Assembly (NCBI GenBank): GCA_947589615.1
Contig: CANQBU010000024.1
Coordinates: forward strand, 1 to 12,651
Length of the DNA: 12,651 bases
Reading direction: 5' to 3'
DNA from: an uncultured Clostridia bacterium
Lineage (GTDB): Bacteria; Bacillota; Clostridia; Christensenellales; UBA1242
Shown: positions 1-5,948 of the stretch, piece by piece
Layout: the number at the start of each line of letters is the position of its first letter
Numbering within the stretch: position 1 is the first letter of the stretch
Notes under the pieces: model-generated
The model's database searches: none
What the model saw: the letters and a program-made list of their open reading frames with translations, nothing else
What the model was told of the DNA's origin: nothing
Position numbers and translations under genes: made by a program

Positions 1-76
1 GGTTGGGATGAGTGGACTCGAACCACCGACCCCCACCTTATCAGGGTGGTGCTCTAACCGACTGAGCTACATCCCA
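1..76 (-). tRNA. tRNA-Ile (anticodon GAT), 3' CCA cut by the window edge
   Basis: On the minus strand the sequence folds as a complete cloverleaf. The acceptor stem is TGGGATG (76-70) with CATCCCA (10-4), the discriminator is A at 3, and CC at 2-1 implies an encoded CCA whose last base lies outside. The D-loop (AGCTCAGTCGGTTAGAGC) and T-arm (GGTTCGAGTCC) are canonical. The anticodon loop CTGATAA (44-38) gives GAT at 42-40, which reads ATC/ATT isoleucine codons. Its promoter lies at 250-278, leaving a leader of about 170 nt. Further tRNA or rRNA genes could follow outside the window. Confidence 0.97.
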
Positions 77-156
77 TTATATATTTCTATGTTTTTCCGA
101 CTTCATCTGTCGCAATCTTCCGCCAATTTAGTCAGCCGATTTTCACATTTTACTCT

Positions 157-182
157 TCTAGAGGAAATAATATTCCTCCAGA
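157..182 (-). other. Leader hairpin upstream of tRNA-Ile
   Basis: The arms TCTAGAGGAA (157-166) and TTCCTCCAGA (173-182) pair at 9 of 10 positions around an ATAATA loop. It lies in the tRNA leader between the promoter-proximal palindrome and the tRNA, and may help processing. No boxA-like antitermination sequence is visible. The rest of the 77-388 gene-free stretch is AT-rich, with nothing else recognisable. Confidence 0.4.
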
Positions 183-195
183 ATTTCATGTGAAC

Positions 196-250
196 CAATC
201 TAAAAGTCTTATAAAAGAAGAGGGAGAGTAACTTTTAGATTGCAATCTAA
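196..250. promoter_or_regulatory. 16-bp palindrome at the tRNA start site, with a repeated half-site
   Basis: TTAGATTGCAATCTAA (235-250) is a perfect palindrome that touches the tRNA promoter's -10 box and covers the expected start site. A second copy of one half, CAATCTAAAAGT (196-207), is the exact complement of ACTTTTAGATTG (231-242). The start of the transcript could therefore form a 12-bp hairpin with a 23-base loop. It could be a protein operator, a 5' protective hairpin, or both. Which one cannot be decided from sequence. Confidence 0.55.
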
Positions 251-278
251 TTATACGCATTTTCCCCTTACATGTCAA
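250..278 (-). promoter_or_regulatory. Consensus promoter for the tRNA-Ile unit
   Basis: Read on the minus strand, TTGACA (278-273) and TATAAT (255-250) are separated by exactly 17 bases, a perfect vegetative promoter match. Transcription should start near 243. This is the only strong minus-strand promoter between the tRNA and the divergent regulator gene. Confidence 0.85.
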
Positions 279-388
279 TACTTTTTTAGATTTTTTTAAA
301 AAAAATAAAATTCCCACTCTTTATCCTCCCCTATTTTTCAACTCAAAAGCTTATTTTTTAAAAAGATAATACAAATGTAAAAAAATAC

Positions 389-417
389 TTGACAAATGCG
401 TAAAAATTACACATAAT
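389..417 (+). promoter_or_regulatory. Promoter of the Nudix-regulator gene
   Basis: TTGACA (389-394) and CATAAT (412-417) are separated by 17 bases. The predicted start is near 424, and the GGAG ribosome binding site (425-428) follows almost at once, giving a very short leader. A palindromic operator-like site fills the spacer. Confidence 0.85.
397..413. promoter_or_regulatory. Putative operator 1 of the Nudix-winged-helix regulator
   Basis: TGCGTA-AAAAT-TACACA is a near-perfect 17-bp palindrome lying between, and touching, the -35 and -10 boxes. This is the classic position for a repressor. It shares spacing and 11 of 12 half-site bases with the site at 1147-1163, the other boundary of the same gene. 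Assignment to the adjacent regulator is inference. Confidence 0.65.
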
Positions 418-435
418 ATTAAACGGAGAATAAAA

Positions 436-1113
436 ATGAATGTAAACGATAAGCGTTACGACAATCAAGGCTTGCATGTTGTGCTTGCTCTTTTTACCGT
501 CGATAACGGAAAATTCAAGGTGCTTTTAATTAAGAGGAAAAACAAGCCTTTTGAGGGCAAATGGATTTTAGTAGGCGGCTGTGCATACAATTATGAAAGA
601 GGCGAAGAGGCTATGATGCGAGAACTGAACGAAAAGACCAAAATTGAAAATGTAGATTTTGAAATGTTTGACGTCTTTACAAATCCCAATCGCAGTCCTT
701 TAAAAAGAATGATTGCAATTGCATACATTGGGGTAAGTGATGCAAGCATTATCAACAACTTTAGTCAGACCGAGAAAGCATCTAACGCCGAATGGTTTGA
801 AATAGACAAAATTCCTGAACTTGGGTATGACCACGAAGAGATTCTTGCAAAAGCAATTGAGACATTAAAGGTAAAAATCTTCACATCAAACATCATGAAA
901 AAGTTATATCCCGACACATTCACCCTGCCCCAACTTCAAAAAACCTATGAAAGCATTTTAAACACAAAGCTTGATAGGCGTAATTTTAGAAAAAAGCTTA
1001 TAAATTCAAACATAATAGAGGAAACATCGCAGACATTCAAAGGCGAAGCTGTTCGCCCCGCAAAGTTATATCGATTTACAACAAATGATGTTAAATTCAA
1101 CTTATATAAATAG
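436..1113 (+). CDS. NrtR-family transcriptional regulator (Nudix domain plus winged helix)
   Basis: This 225-residue protein has a Nudix-fold N-terminus (about 10-145) and a C-terminal winged helix-turn-helix (about 150-215). The latter carries the family's typical LDRRNFRKKL (179-188) and RPAKLYRF (207-214) stretches. NrtR proteins sense nucleotide-derived ligands such as ADP-ribose with a usually inactive Nudix domain and mostly repress NAD genes. Here the Nudix box (48-70) keeps G48, E54, R62, E63 and E66, but the next glutamate is K67 and the usual glycine is K69, which suggests ligand binding rather than hydrolysis. The start follows GGAG at 425-428. The next genes concern deoxynucleotides rather than NAD, and matching palindromes flank this gene, so it probably autoregulates and controls the downstream operon. 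The family call is firm; the ligand is unknown. Confidence 0.88.
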   Translation: MNVNDKRYDNQGLHVVLALFTVDNGKFKVLLIKRKNKPFEGKWILVGGCAYNYERGEEAMMRELNEKTKIENVDFEMFDVFTNPNRSPLKRMIAIAYIGVSDASIINNFSQTEKASNAEWFEIDKIPELGYDHEEILAKAIETLKVKIFTSNIMKKLYPDTFTLPQLQKTYESILNTKLDRRNFRKKLINSNIIEETSQTFKGEAVRPAKLYRFTTNDVKFNLYK

Positions 1114-1134
1114 TGCAAATTGCACTTTTATTTT
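1112..1134 (+). terminator. Weak hairpin after the regulator gene
   Basis: AGTGC-AAATT-GCACT (1112-1126) overlaps the stop codon and is followed by a T-rich run. The stem is only five base pairs, so termination would be partial at best and would leave some read-through into the kinase gene. Confidence 0.3.
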
Positions 1135-1147
1135 TGAGATTAATAAT
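1120..1147 (+). promoter_or_regulatory. Possible internal promoter for the kinase-dcd genes
   Basis: TTGCAC (1120-1125) and AATAAT (1142-1147) are 16 bases apart. The match is mediocre. The idea gains weight because the second operator-like palindrome starts at the end of this -10 box, where a repressor would cover the start site. Confidence 0.35.
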
Positions 1148-1163
1148 GCGTAAAAAATACGCA
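1147..1163. promoter_or_regulatory. Putative operator 2 of the Nudix-winged-helix regulator
   Basis: TGCGTA-AAAAA-TACGCA is a perfect 6-5-6 inverted repeat that runs directly into the AAAGGAGG ribosome binding site (1163-1170) of the kinase gene. It matches the site at 397-413 in spacing and sequence. A bound regulator here could block a local promoter or elongation from upstream. Confidence 0.7.
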
Positions 1164-1174
1164 AAGGAGGATTT

Positions 1175-1684
1175 ATGAAAATTTGTTTTATCGCACCAAG
1201 TGGTTACGGCAAAAGCACGGCAATCAAAATTTTAAGCGAAAGATACCCAATAAAAAACATAAAAATTGGAGAGCCACTTTACACCTTGCAAGAAAAATTT
1301 TACAAATTCATTGGTAAAGAAATGAAGAGCGAGCAAGACGGCGAACTACTACAATTTTTAGGTGCAAAAATAAGGAAGGAAAATCCCACATTTTTACTGG
1401 AAGAGTTTTCCAAAAAGGTTAAGGAATGCGGCGAAGACTACATAATTACAAATGACGATTGCCGTCCACCGGACTATGAACATCTCAAAAATGAAGGATT
1501 TATCTTTGTTGAAATTGTGGGATTTAAGCATGACCGCAATGACCATACGCCTGTCGACAACAAAAATAGTCTTGAATGGCAAAATCCGATAATTTGCGAT
1601 TTTAAAGTGGAAAATCTCAAAAAAATAGAGAATTTTCGCGAAAATTTGTTTAATTTAATGAAAAAATTGAAAATGGGAGAATGA
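1175..1684 (+). CDS. P-loop kinase, deoxynucleoside monophosphate kinase-like
   Basis: This 169-residue cytoplasmic protein has a Walker A motif APSGYGKS (7-14) at the very N-terminus. The mid-region LLQFLGAKIRKENPTFLLEE (58-77) and the later DDCRPPDYEHLKNEGFIFVEI block (94-114) resemble dNMP kinases, where arginines bind the nucleotide and a strand follows a DxRxPxE-like motif. The expected reaction is ATP-dependent phosphorylation of a (deoxy)nucleoside monophosphate. The start follows a near-perfect AAAGGAGG, and operator 2 lies immediately upstream. It ends four bases before the next gene. The position ahead of two dCTP deaminase-fold genes supports a dNTP-pool role. The P-loop is certain, but the substrate is inferred and another small-molecule kinase remains possible. 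Confidence 0.7.
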   Translation: MKICFIAPSGYGKSTAIKILSERYPIKNIKIGEPLYTLQEKFYKFIGKEMKSEQDGELLQFLGAKIRKENPTFLLEEFSKKVKECGEDYIITNDDCRPPDYEHLKNEGFIFVEIVGFKHDRNDHTPVDNKNSLEWQNPIICDFKVENLKKIENFRENLFNLMKKLKMGE

Positions 1685-1688
1685 AATA

Positions 1689-2396
1689 ATGAAAATGAAT
1701 TTTAATAGGGTCACCGGATTAAAATTTTTATGCGACAATTTTCCATATCTTTTTGATGGCGAGCGAATACAGTTTTATTTTGTTAATTCAAAGCAAGAAT
1801 TAAATGATTTGAAAATAAAAGACAAAAATTTTGATACGCTTGTTTTGAAAAGAAGTGGCAATAACAACAATTGCTTTTTAAGTGACATAAAGTGCAAAGA
1901 TAATAGGTTTTTTAAAAGTTTAGATGATCTCAAAAAAGGCGCTGAAGAGTTTGAAGACATCTTCATCTTTTGTGTAGAATGCCACAAGTTCAAAAAGGGA
2001 GAAGAATATTACAGCGACAAACTCGCCATTGCACAATTTACGACCGATAAATATTGCGAAGGCTGTGATAGAGTGAGTTTTATTCCCTCTAGGAAGCCCG
2101 GCGTTTCCACTCGCGACAATGAGCCATATCTTATGATTGAATATCCTTTCGACAGTGAAAACATATTTCATGCAAAAAAATTAAATGAAAATGCCATGTT
2201 TGAAAACGGTTTTGATAATTACACAATCTCCCTTCTTGCAGTCAAAATTGAAAGGGTCATAAATTCAATTAGAGAGTTTTTGCTTGAACAAAACATTTTT
2301 GACACTTTTCAACTGATTTTTAGAATTGACAGTTATCTCAACATTCTCCCAATCGATTTTCGAACAACAGATGCATGGGTAAAAATAAAGAAGTAA
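1689..2396 (+). CDS. Unrecognised protein with paired CxxC motifs in a dNTP operon
   Basis: I do not recognise this 235-residue protein. It is predicted soluble, with no signal peptide or membrane segment. Two CxxC pairs, C95-V-E-C98 and C123-E-G-C126, lie 24 residues apart and could bind zinc or form a structural knuckle. The C-terminal third (about 180-215) is likely helical. It sits four bases after the kinase, with a GGGAGA ribosome binding site (1675-1680) inside that gene's end, and eleven bases before the first deaminase-fold gene, so it is almost certainly co-transcribed. A second ATG two codons in (1695) is an alternative start. Context suggests a role with the kinase or deaminases, but no function can be assigned. 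Confidence 0.75.
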   Translation: MKMNFNRVTGLKFLCDNFPYLFDGERIQFYFVNSKQELNDLKIKDKNFDTLVLKRSGNNNNCFLSDIKCKDNRFFKSLDDLKKGAEEFEDIFIFCVECHKFKKGEEYYSDKLAIAQFTTDKYCEGCDRVSFIPSRKPGVSTRDNEPYLMIEYPFDSENIFHAKKLNENAMFENGFDNYTISLLAVKIERVINSIREFLLEQNIFDTFQLIFRIDSYLNILPIDFRTTDAWVKIKK

Positions 2397-2406
2397 AGGT
2401 AGAAAT

Positions 2407-2928
2407 ATGATTTTAACAAGACTTGAAATAGTAAAGGAAGTTAAGAAGGGAAACATAAGCATTTCCCCCTTTAATGAAGACATGTTAAACCCTAACAGTG
2501 TGAATTATCGTCTTGATTATGACTTACTCGAATTTGATGAGATTTTAGATGCAAAGGAAAAATCAAACGCAAAATCAATCACACTTGACGAAAAGGGTTA
2601 TACATTACAGCCCGGCAAACTTTATCTTGCAAATACTTATGAAAAAATCGGAAGCAAAAAGTATGTGACCCAACTTATTGGAAGAAGTTCGCTTGGCAGG
2701 CTTGGCTTATTCTTGCAAGTGACCGCCCCACTTGGACATGTCGGGACATATCACAATTGGACACTTGAGCTTAAAGTGGTCCAGCCCCTAAAAGTTTATC
2801 CCCTTATGAGAATAGGACAAGTGACTTTTTGGAAAATAAAGGGCAAGAAAAACAAAACTTATGCACAAGGCGAATACAAGCAATTTGAAAAGGCACAAAT
2901 AAGTAAATTTTACAAGGAGTTAAAATGA
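2407..2928 (+). CDS. dCTP deaminase/dUTPase-fold protein, copy 1 (keeps Glu, lacks Asp)
   Basis: This 173-residue member of the trimeric Dcd/dUTPase family has the signature GRSSLGRL (92-99), matching E. coli Dcd GRSSLARL and including its substrate-binding Ser and Arg. The E of WTLEL, E121, aligns with the catalytic Glu138 of E. coli Dcd. The strongly conserved ID-P-G-F/W block just before it is replaced by GHVGTYH, so the usual aspartate is H111. The C-terminal tail is also divergent: EYKQF in place of the family's YQG-type motif. The ribosome binding site is AAAGG (2395-2399). The gene overlaps the next by ATGA. It is probably either an altered dNTP hydrolase/deaminase or one half of a hetero-oligomer. 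The fold is certain; activity is not. Confidence 0.85.
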   Translation: MILTRLEIVKEVKKGNISISPFNEDMLNPNSVNYRLDYDLLEFDEILDAKEKSNAKSITLDEKGYTLQPGKLYLANTYEKIGSKKYVTQLIGRSSLGRLGLFLQVTAPLGHVGTYHNWTLELKVVQPLKVYPLMRIGQVTFWKIKGKKNKTYAQGEYKQFEKAQISKFYKELK

Positions 2929-3443
2929 TATTATCAGGAAGCGAAATAACAAAGCAAGTAAAAAAAGGGGAAATTATAATCTCCCCCTTCGATGAAAAAT
3001 GCGTAAACCCCAATAGTTACAATGTAGAACTCGGAAACTATCTTAAAATCTATGAAGACGAAGTGCTTGACAGCAAAAAGGAATTAAAGACAAAAACAAT
3101 AGAAATTCCCGATGAAGGACTTGTGCTTCTGCCTAATAGGATATATCTTGGCTACACAAAGGAAATCATCGGCTCTGACCATTTTGTCCCAACCCTTACT
3201 GGAAGAAGTTCGACAGGAAGACTTGGGCTTTTTGTGCAGATAACCGCCGACCTTGTTGACATTGGATTTAAAGGAAATTTGACATTCCAACTCCACGCCG
3301 TTCAACCCCTTCGAATATATAAAGGTATGAAAATTGGACAAATAATGTTTTGGAAAGTAAAGGGGAAAATAAAACTTTATGAGGGCAAATATCAAAATAG
3401 CGTCGGCCCACAGGAAAGCAAAGTCTGGAAAGATTTTAAATAA
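2925..3443 (+). CDS. dCTP deaminase/dUTPase-fold protein, copy 2 (keeps Asp, Glu replaced by Gln)
   Basis: This 172-residue paralogue of the preceding protein has near-parallel N-termini (MIL-x5-VKKG-x2-ISPF-x2-NPNS-type spacing) that point to a tandem duplication. It has GRSSTGRL (93-100), and VDIGFKG (111-117) with D112 intact, like dUTPase motif III and Dcd. The residue matching E. coli Dcd Glu138 is Q122 (codon CAA) in LTFQL. Loss of the glutamate argues against ordinary dCTP deamination, while the intact aspartate is compatible with dUTP binding or hydrolysis. The C-terminus GPQESKVWKDF keeps the usual closing tail. It starts within the previous stop (ATGA) after AAGGAG (2914-2919), so the pair is translationally coupled. 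It is the last gene before a strong terminator. Confidence 0.85.
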   Translation: MILSGSEITKQVKKGEIIISPFDEKCVNPNSYNVELGNYLKIYEDEVLDSKKELKTKTIEIPDEGLVLLPNRIYLGYTKEIIGSDHFVPTLTGRSSTGRLGLFVQITADLVDIGFKGNLTFQLHAVQPLRIYKGMKIGQIMFWKVKGKIKLYEGKYQNSVGPQESKVWKDFK

Positions 3444-3542
3444 ATACATAAAAATTTGGCAAAAAACCTCAAAAATATCGCAAATTTTAAACAATAAAGT
3501 TTTAGATGATGAGATTGAAGCAAAATAATATTGTTATTAAAA

Positions 3543-3585
3543 AAAGCTGATTTGAGACAAACCTCATCTTCAGCTTTATTTTTTT
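3543..3585. terminator. Bidirectional terminator between convergent units
   Basis: AAAGCTGA (3543-3550) pairs with TCAGCTTT (3570-3577). An inner GAG/CTC pairing closes around ACAAAC. An ATTTTTTT run follows on the plus strand and an A-run (3539-3545) precedes it, so it can end both the dcd operon and the minus-strand gene that stops at 3611. The preceding 3444-3542 holds no gene. Confidence 0.85.
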
Positions 3586-3610
3586 GCTACAAAATATCAG
3601 CAAAATTTAA

Positions 3611-4690
3611 TTATTTTTCGATTTCCTCTTCATTATCATCATTATTTTCATCTAAAAGTGCAAAATCTTTCAATTTTCTAATTTCTTTTTCGTCTTTAAA
3701 AGCAAATGCTGTATTCCCAATCGTCAATACTCTTGTCGCAATTCTAAATGGAGGCCATTTATATTGTATTTCATCAAAATCTTCCTTGCTTGTGCAAGTA
3801 TAGTATGGAATATTCAATTTTTGGGCGCTTTTCTTCAAGCGAGCCAGCGGGCTTTCCTTCTTGGTTTTTAACATTCGCTCAATAAAATTCTTGCCATCAT
3901 CCATACTATTGAATGCAACCATCACTCCTTCTCCTCTCATTACATCAATGCAGAATTGAGAAGCAAGTTTCTCCCAATCATCTAATTCCTTTTCAGAATT
4001 GCTAAAAATATATGGAATATTTAATTCTCTTGCAATTTTTACAGCCATTGGTGCGTTTTCAGGAGGTTTCTTGTCAGGTATCAACCTATGTTTAATTTCC
4101 CGAGCCCTTTGAAGCGCTTGCAAATAAGCGTCCTTATTTTCATAAGTATAAATATAGTAAAGACCATTTTTTACGACAGCTAAATATTTCCCTGCATCAA
4201 TATTTTTTTTCGCCCAACTCAGTCCCTTCTTTATTTCATTTGGCGTAAAAGATTCCATCGATCTGTTAAGGCTACAAAGTATTTGTTTAAGATTATCATC
4301 GCCTAACTCATCTATAAAAACGATGTTTGAAGAATCTAAATTTTTCATCTCCTGCGTAAAATCTTTAAGATTGCTTTTAAACTCTTGAATTGTTGCACCA
4401 TTTAAGTAATCACTTTCAACCACAATCCATTTCAATGGTTTTAAAAACTTGCGAAGATCATCTTCACCGTTCTTCATTATTTTATTAACGGTAAAACCAT
4501 TTTCGTAGTCTAGTGAACAGCCAAGTTGTTCAATGGCATCATACACTTCAGGCATGTAATCTTCATCAGTTACAGCATTTTCTTTTATGTAAGATTTTTC
4601 ATCAACAATATAGAAAGTGGAAGTTCCATCTCCCATATCCTCTTCGCCCAAAATTGCAATAAATTTTTTTGCATTTTTGTAATTATCCAT
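3611..4690 (-). CDS. Unrecognised cytoplasmic protein with a C-terminal internal repeat
   Basis: I do not recognise this 359-residue protein. It has no signal peptide or membrane segment. Residues about 213-271 and 280-341 form two imperfect tandem units: each has a helix ending in (E/K)LNIPY (LNIPY at 223 and 292, period 69 residues), then a SxE/SKED stretch, and closes with a (V/T)AF strand and an acidic helix. A weaker related unit may cover 166-200 (YLAVVKNGLYYIY...). The C-terminus is very acidic (DENNDDNEEEIEK). The repeats suggest a binding or scaffold module rather than an enzyme, and no catalytic motif is apparent. It is monocistronic, with its own promoter at 4709-4737, an AAGGAT ribosome binding site, and the bidirectional terminator downstream. 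It could belong to a lineage-specific family. Confidence 0.75.
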   Translation of the reverse strand: MDNYKNAKKFIAILGEEDMGDGTSTFYIVDEKSYIKENAVTDEDYMPEVYDAIEQLGCSLDYENGFTVNKIMKNGEDDLRKFLKPLKWIVVESDYLNGATIQEFKSNLKDFTQEMKNLDSSNIVFIDELGDDNLKQILCSLNRSMESFTPNEIKKGLSWAKKNIDAGKYLAVVKNGLYYIYTYENKDAYLQALQRAREIKHRLIPDKKPPENAPMAVKIARELNIPYIFSNSEKELDDWEKLASQFCIDVMRGEGVMVAFNSMDDGKNFIERMLKTKKESPLARLKKSAQKLNIPYYTCTSKEDFDEIQYKWPPFRIATRVLTIGNTAFAFKDEKEIRKLKDFALLDENNDDNEEEIEK

Positions 4691-4708
4691 ATTTTTATCC
4701 TTTTTAAT

Positions 4709-4737
4709 ATTATATCATTATAAAAAGCACTTGTCAT
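4709..4737 (-). promoter_or_regulatory. Promoter of the internal-repeat protein gene
   Basis: On the minus strand ATGACA (4737-4732) and TATAAT (4714-4709) are separated by 17 bases. The predicted leader is about 15 nt. The flanking 4738-4857 is AT-rich with several GCATTTTT runs and no clear terminator for the upstream DHH gene. Confidence 0.75.
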
Positions 4738-4857
4738 GATTAAACTATTTTGCGTTTTTATGTAATACAAACTTAAATTATAGCATTTTTGCGAAATTTT
4801 GCATTTTTTTTGCTATTTTTAAGCATTTTTAAGTGTTTTTTCTTTAATTTTCTTCTT

Positions 4858-5841
4858 TTAAATCAAAATATCGTCATTTCCACCGTTGTCAGGAACGAGC
4901 GGAAAAATCTCATTTAACAACGACTGCTCTATAGTTTTTATATCTCCAGTTGTTTGGAATGCGGCGACAGTTGGGCTTCCCCCGCCATTAAATGCTTTTG
5001 CGATTTGACCGACATCAACATTCCCTTTGCTTCTCAAACTTACATATACATTTTGAGGCTCTTTTTCAATAAGGATTGCACTGACTTCCGTTTTGTCTAT
5101 ATTAATTCCGTTATCCACAATGCCAAGCGTATCCTCAAATCCAGCACCAATTTTTGTAAAGACGGCGTTTGGAATTTTCATAGTTGTTATTTTATCACCC
5201 TTGTAAAATTTCAAAGATTGTAGGGCTTTGGACAATAATTTTGTCTTTGCAATCGAATTTGTCTTAAAATAATACTCTTTTATTTTGTCATAGTCAAACT
5301 TGTAAGTCATAAGCTCGCTAACCACTTTATGAGTTCTGTTTGTAAGTGAAAGCGATGTAAAACAATTTGTATCAGTTATTATCCCCTGAAAAATATTTCG
5401 AGCGATACTGTTTGTAAAAGTCAATTGATTTGCCTTTGCAATCAAAAACACAATTTCACAAGTGCTTGACGCCTTAGGTAAAACATAGTTAAGAGTGCCG
5501 AATTTTTCATTTGTAGCATGATGGTCAATGGTCGCAATAATTGGAATATTTTTCAAATAACTCTCATATCCCCCTAGTCTCGAAGTTGATGGACAATCGA
5601 GAACGACCGCCATATCATAACTGGAAAGAGGTTTTGGATTGACAACCTCATCTCTTATTATATGATTATAAAGTTCTCTGACTGGTCCCTCAATAAAGAC
5701 ATCAATATATTTAAAATCATAATTGTTTTTAATTAAATTCTTCAAAGCGAAGCAACTACATAATGCATCGGCATCTGGTTCAACGTGGGTGAAAAGCGCA
5801 ATCTTTTTTGAATTTACTATTGCATCAATCAGTCTATTCAT
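4858..5841 (-). CDS. DHH/DHHA1 phosphoesterase, NrnA/YtqI-like (nanoRNase / pAp phosphatase)
   Basis: This 327-residue cytoplasmic protein has the DHH-family motifs in order: THVEPDADAL (18-27), LDCPSTSRLG with D82 (81-90), IDHHAT with the DHH triad at 106-108, and GIITDTNCF (153-161). A DHHA1 substrate-binding domain follows, ending in GGGS (286-289). NrnA-type members use two metal ions to degrade 2-5 nt RNA and dephosphorylate pAp, and replace oligoribonuclease in Gram-positive bacteria. The metal-binding aspartates and histidines appear complete. The usual GGGH of DHHA1 is GGGS here, so nucleic-acid end binding may differ. The start follows AGGAGG (plus-strand CCTCCT, 5847-5852) with 5-base spacing. 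It is monocistronic. A closely related c-di-NMP- or pAp-specific hydrolase is the main alternative. Confidence 0.88.
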   Translation of the reverse strand: MNRLIDAIVNSKKIALFTHVEPDADALCSCFALKNLIKNNYDFKYIDVFIEGPVRELYNHIIRDEVVNPKPLSSYDMAVVLDCPSTSRLGGYESYLKNIPIIATIDHHATNEKFGTLNYVLPKASSTCEIVFLIAKANQLTFTNSIARNIFQGIITDTNCFTSLSLTNRTHKVVSELMTYKFDYDKIKEYYFKTNSIAKTKLLSKALQSLKFYKGDKITTMKIPNAVFTKIGAGFEDTLGIVDNGINIDKTEVSAILIEKEPQNVYVSLRSKGNVDVGQIAKAFNGGGSPTVAAFQTTGDIKTIEQSLLNEIFPLVPDNGGNDDILI

Positions 5842-5861
5842 TATGTCCTCCTATACATATA

Positions 5862-5890
5862 ATAATAACACTGGCTTACAAAAAAGTCAA
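5862..5890 (-). promoter_or_regulatory. Promoter of the DHH phosphoesterase gene
   Basis: On the minus strand TTGACT (5890-5885) and TATTAT (5867-5862) are separated by 17 bases, directly ahead of the AGGAGG ribosome binding site. Confidence 0.75.
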
Positions 5891-5948
5891 CTTAATCACC
5901 CTCTATGACTAACAATTTGATTTTTTTGCCCCCATCTTAATCTATATT

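Noticed and set aside
74..83. TATAAT-like sequence on the minus strand directly before tRNA-Ile.
   Set aside because: A start from it would fall inside the tRNA; the distal consensus promoter is sufficient.
254..259. Lone TACGCA half-site in the tRNA promoter, and TGCGTA in coding sequence near 3000 and 4355, as additional regulator sites.
   Set aside because: None has a matching second half at the five-base spacing seen in the two credible operators.
3084..3494. A 136-codon open frame on the minus strand opposite the second dcd copy, and other long frames opposite genes such as 9311-9694.
   Set aside because: They lie antisense to well-supported genes, have no ribosome binding site or promoter, and encode low-complexity hydrophobic or Phe-rich strings typical of shadow frames in AT-rich DNA.
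4738..4857. Cluster of GCATTTTT/TTTTTGC runs as a repeat array or terminator.
   Set aside because: Spacing is irregular, no stable GC stem can be drawn, and the runs are expected from the local base composition.
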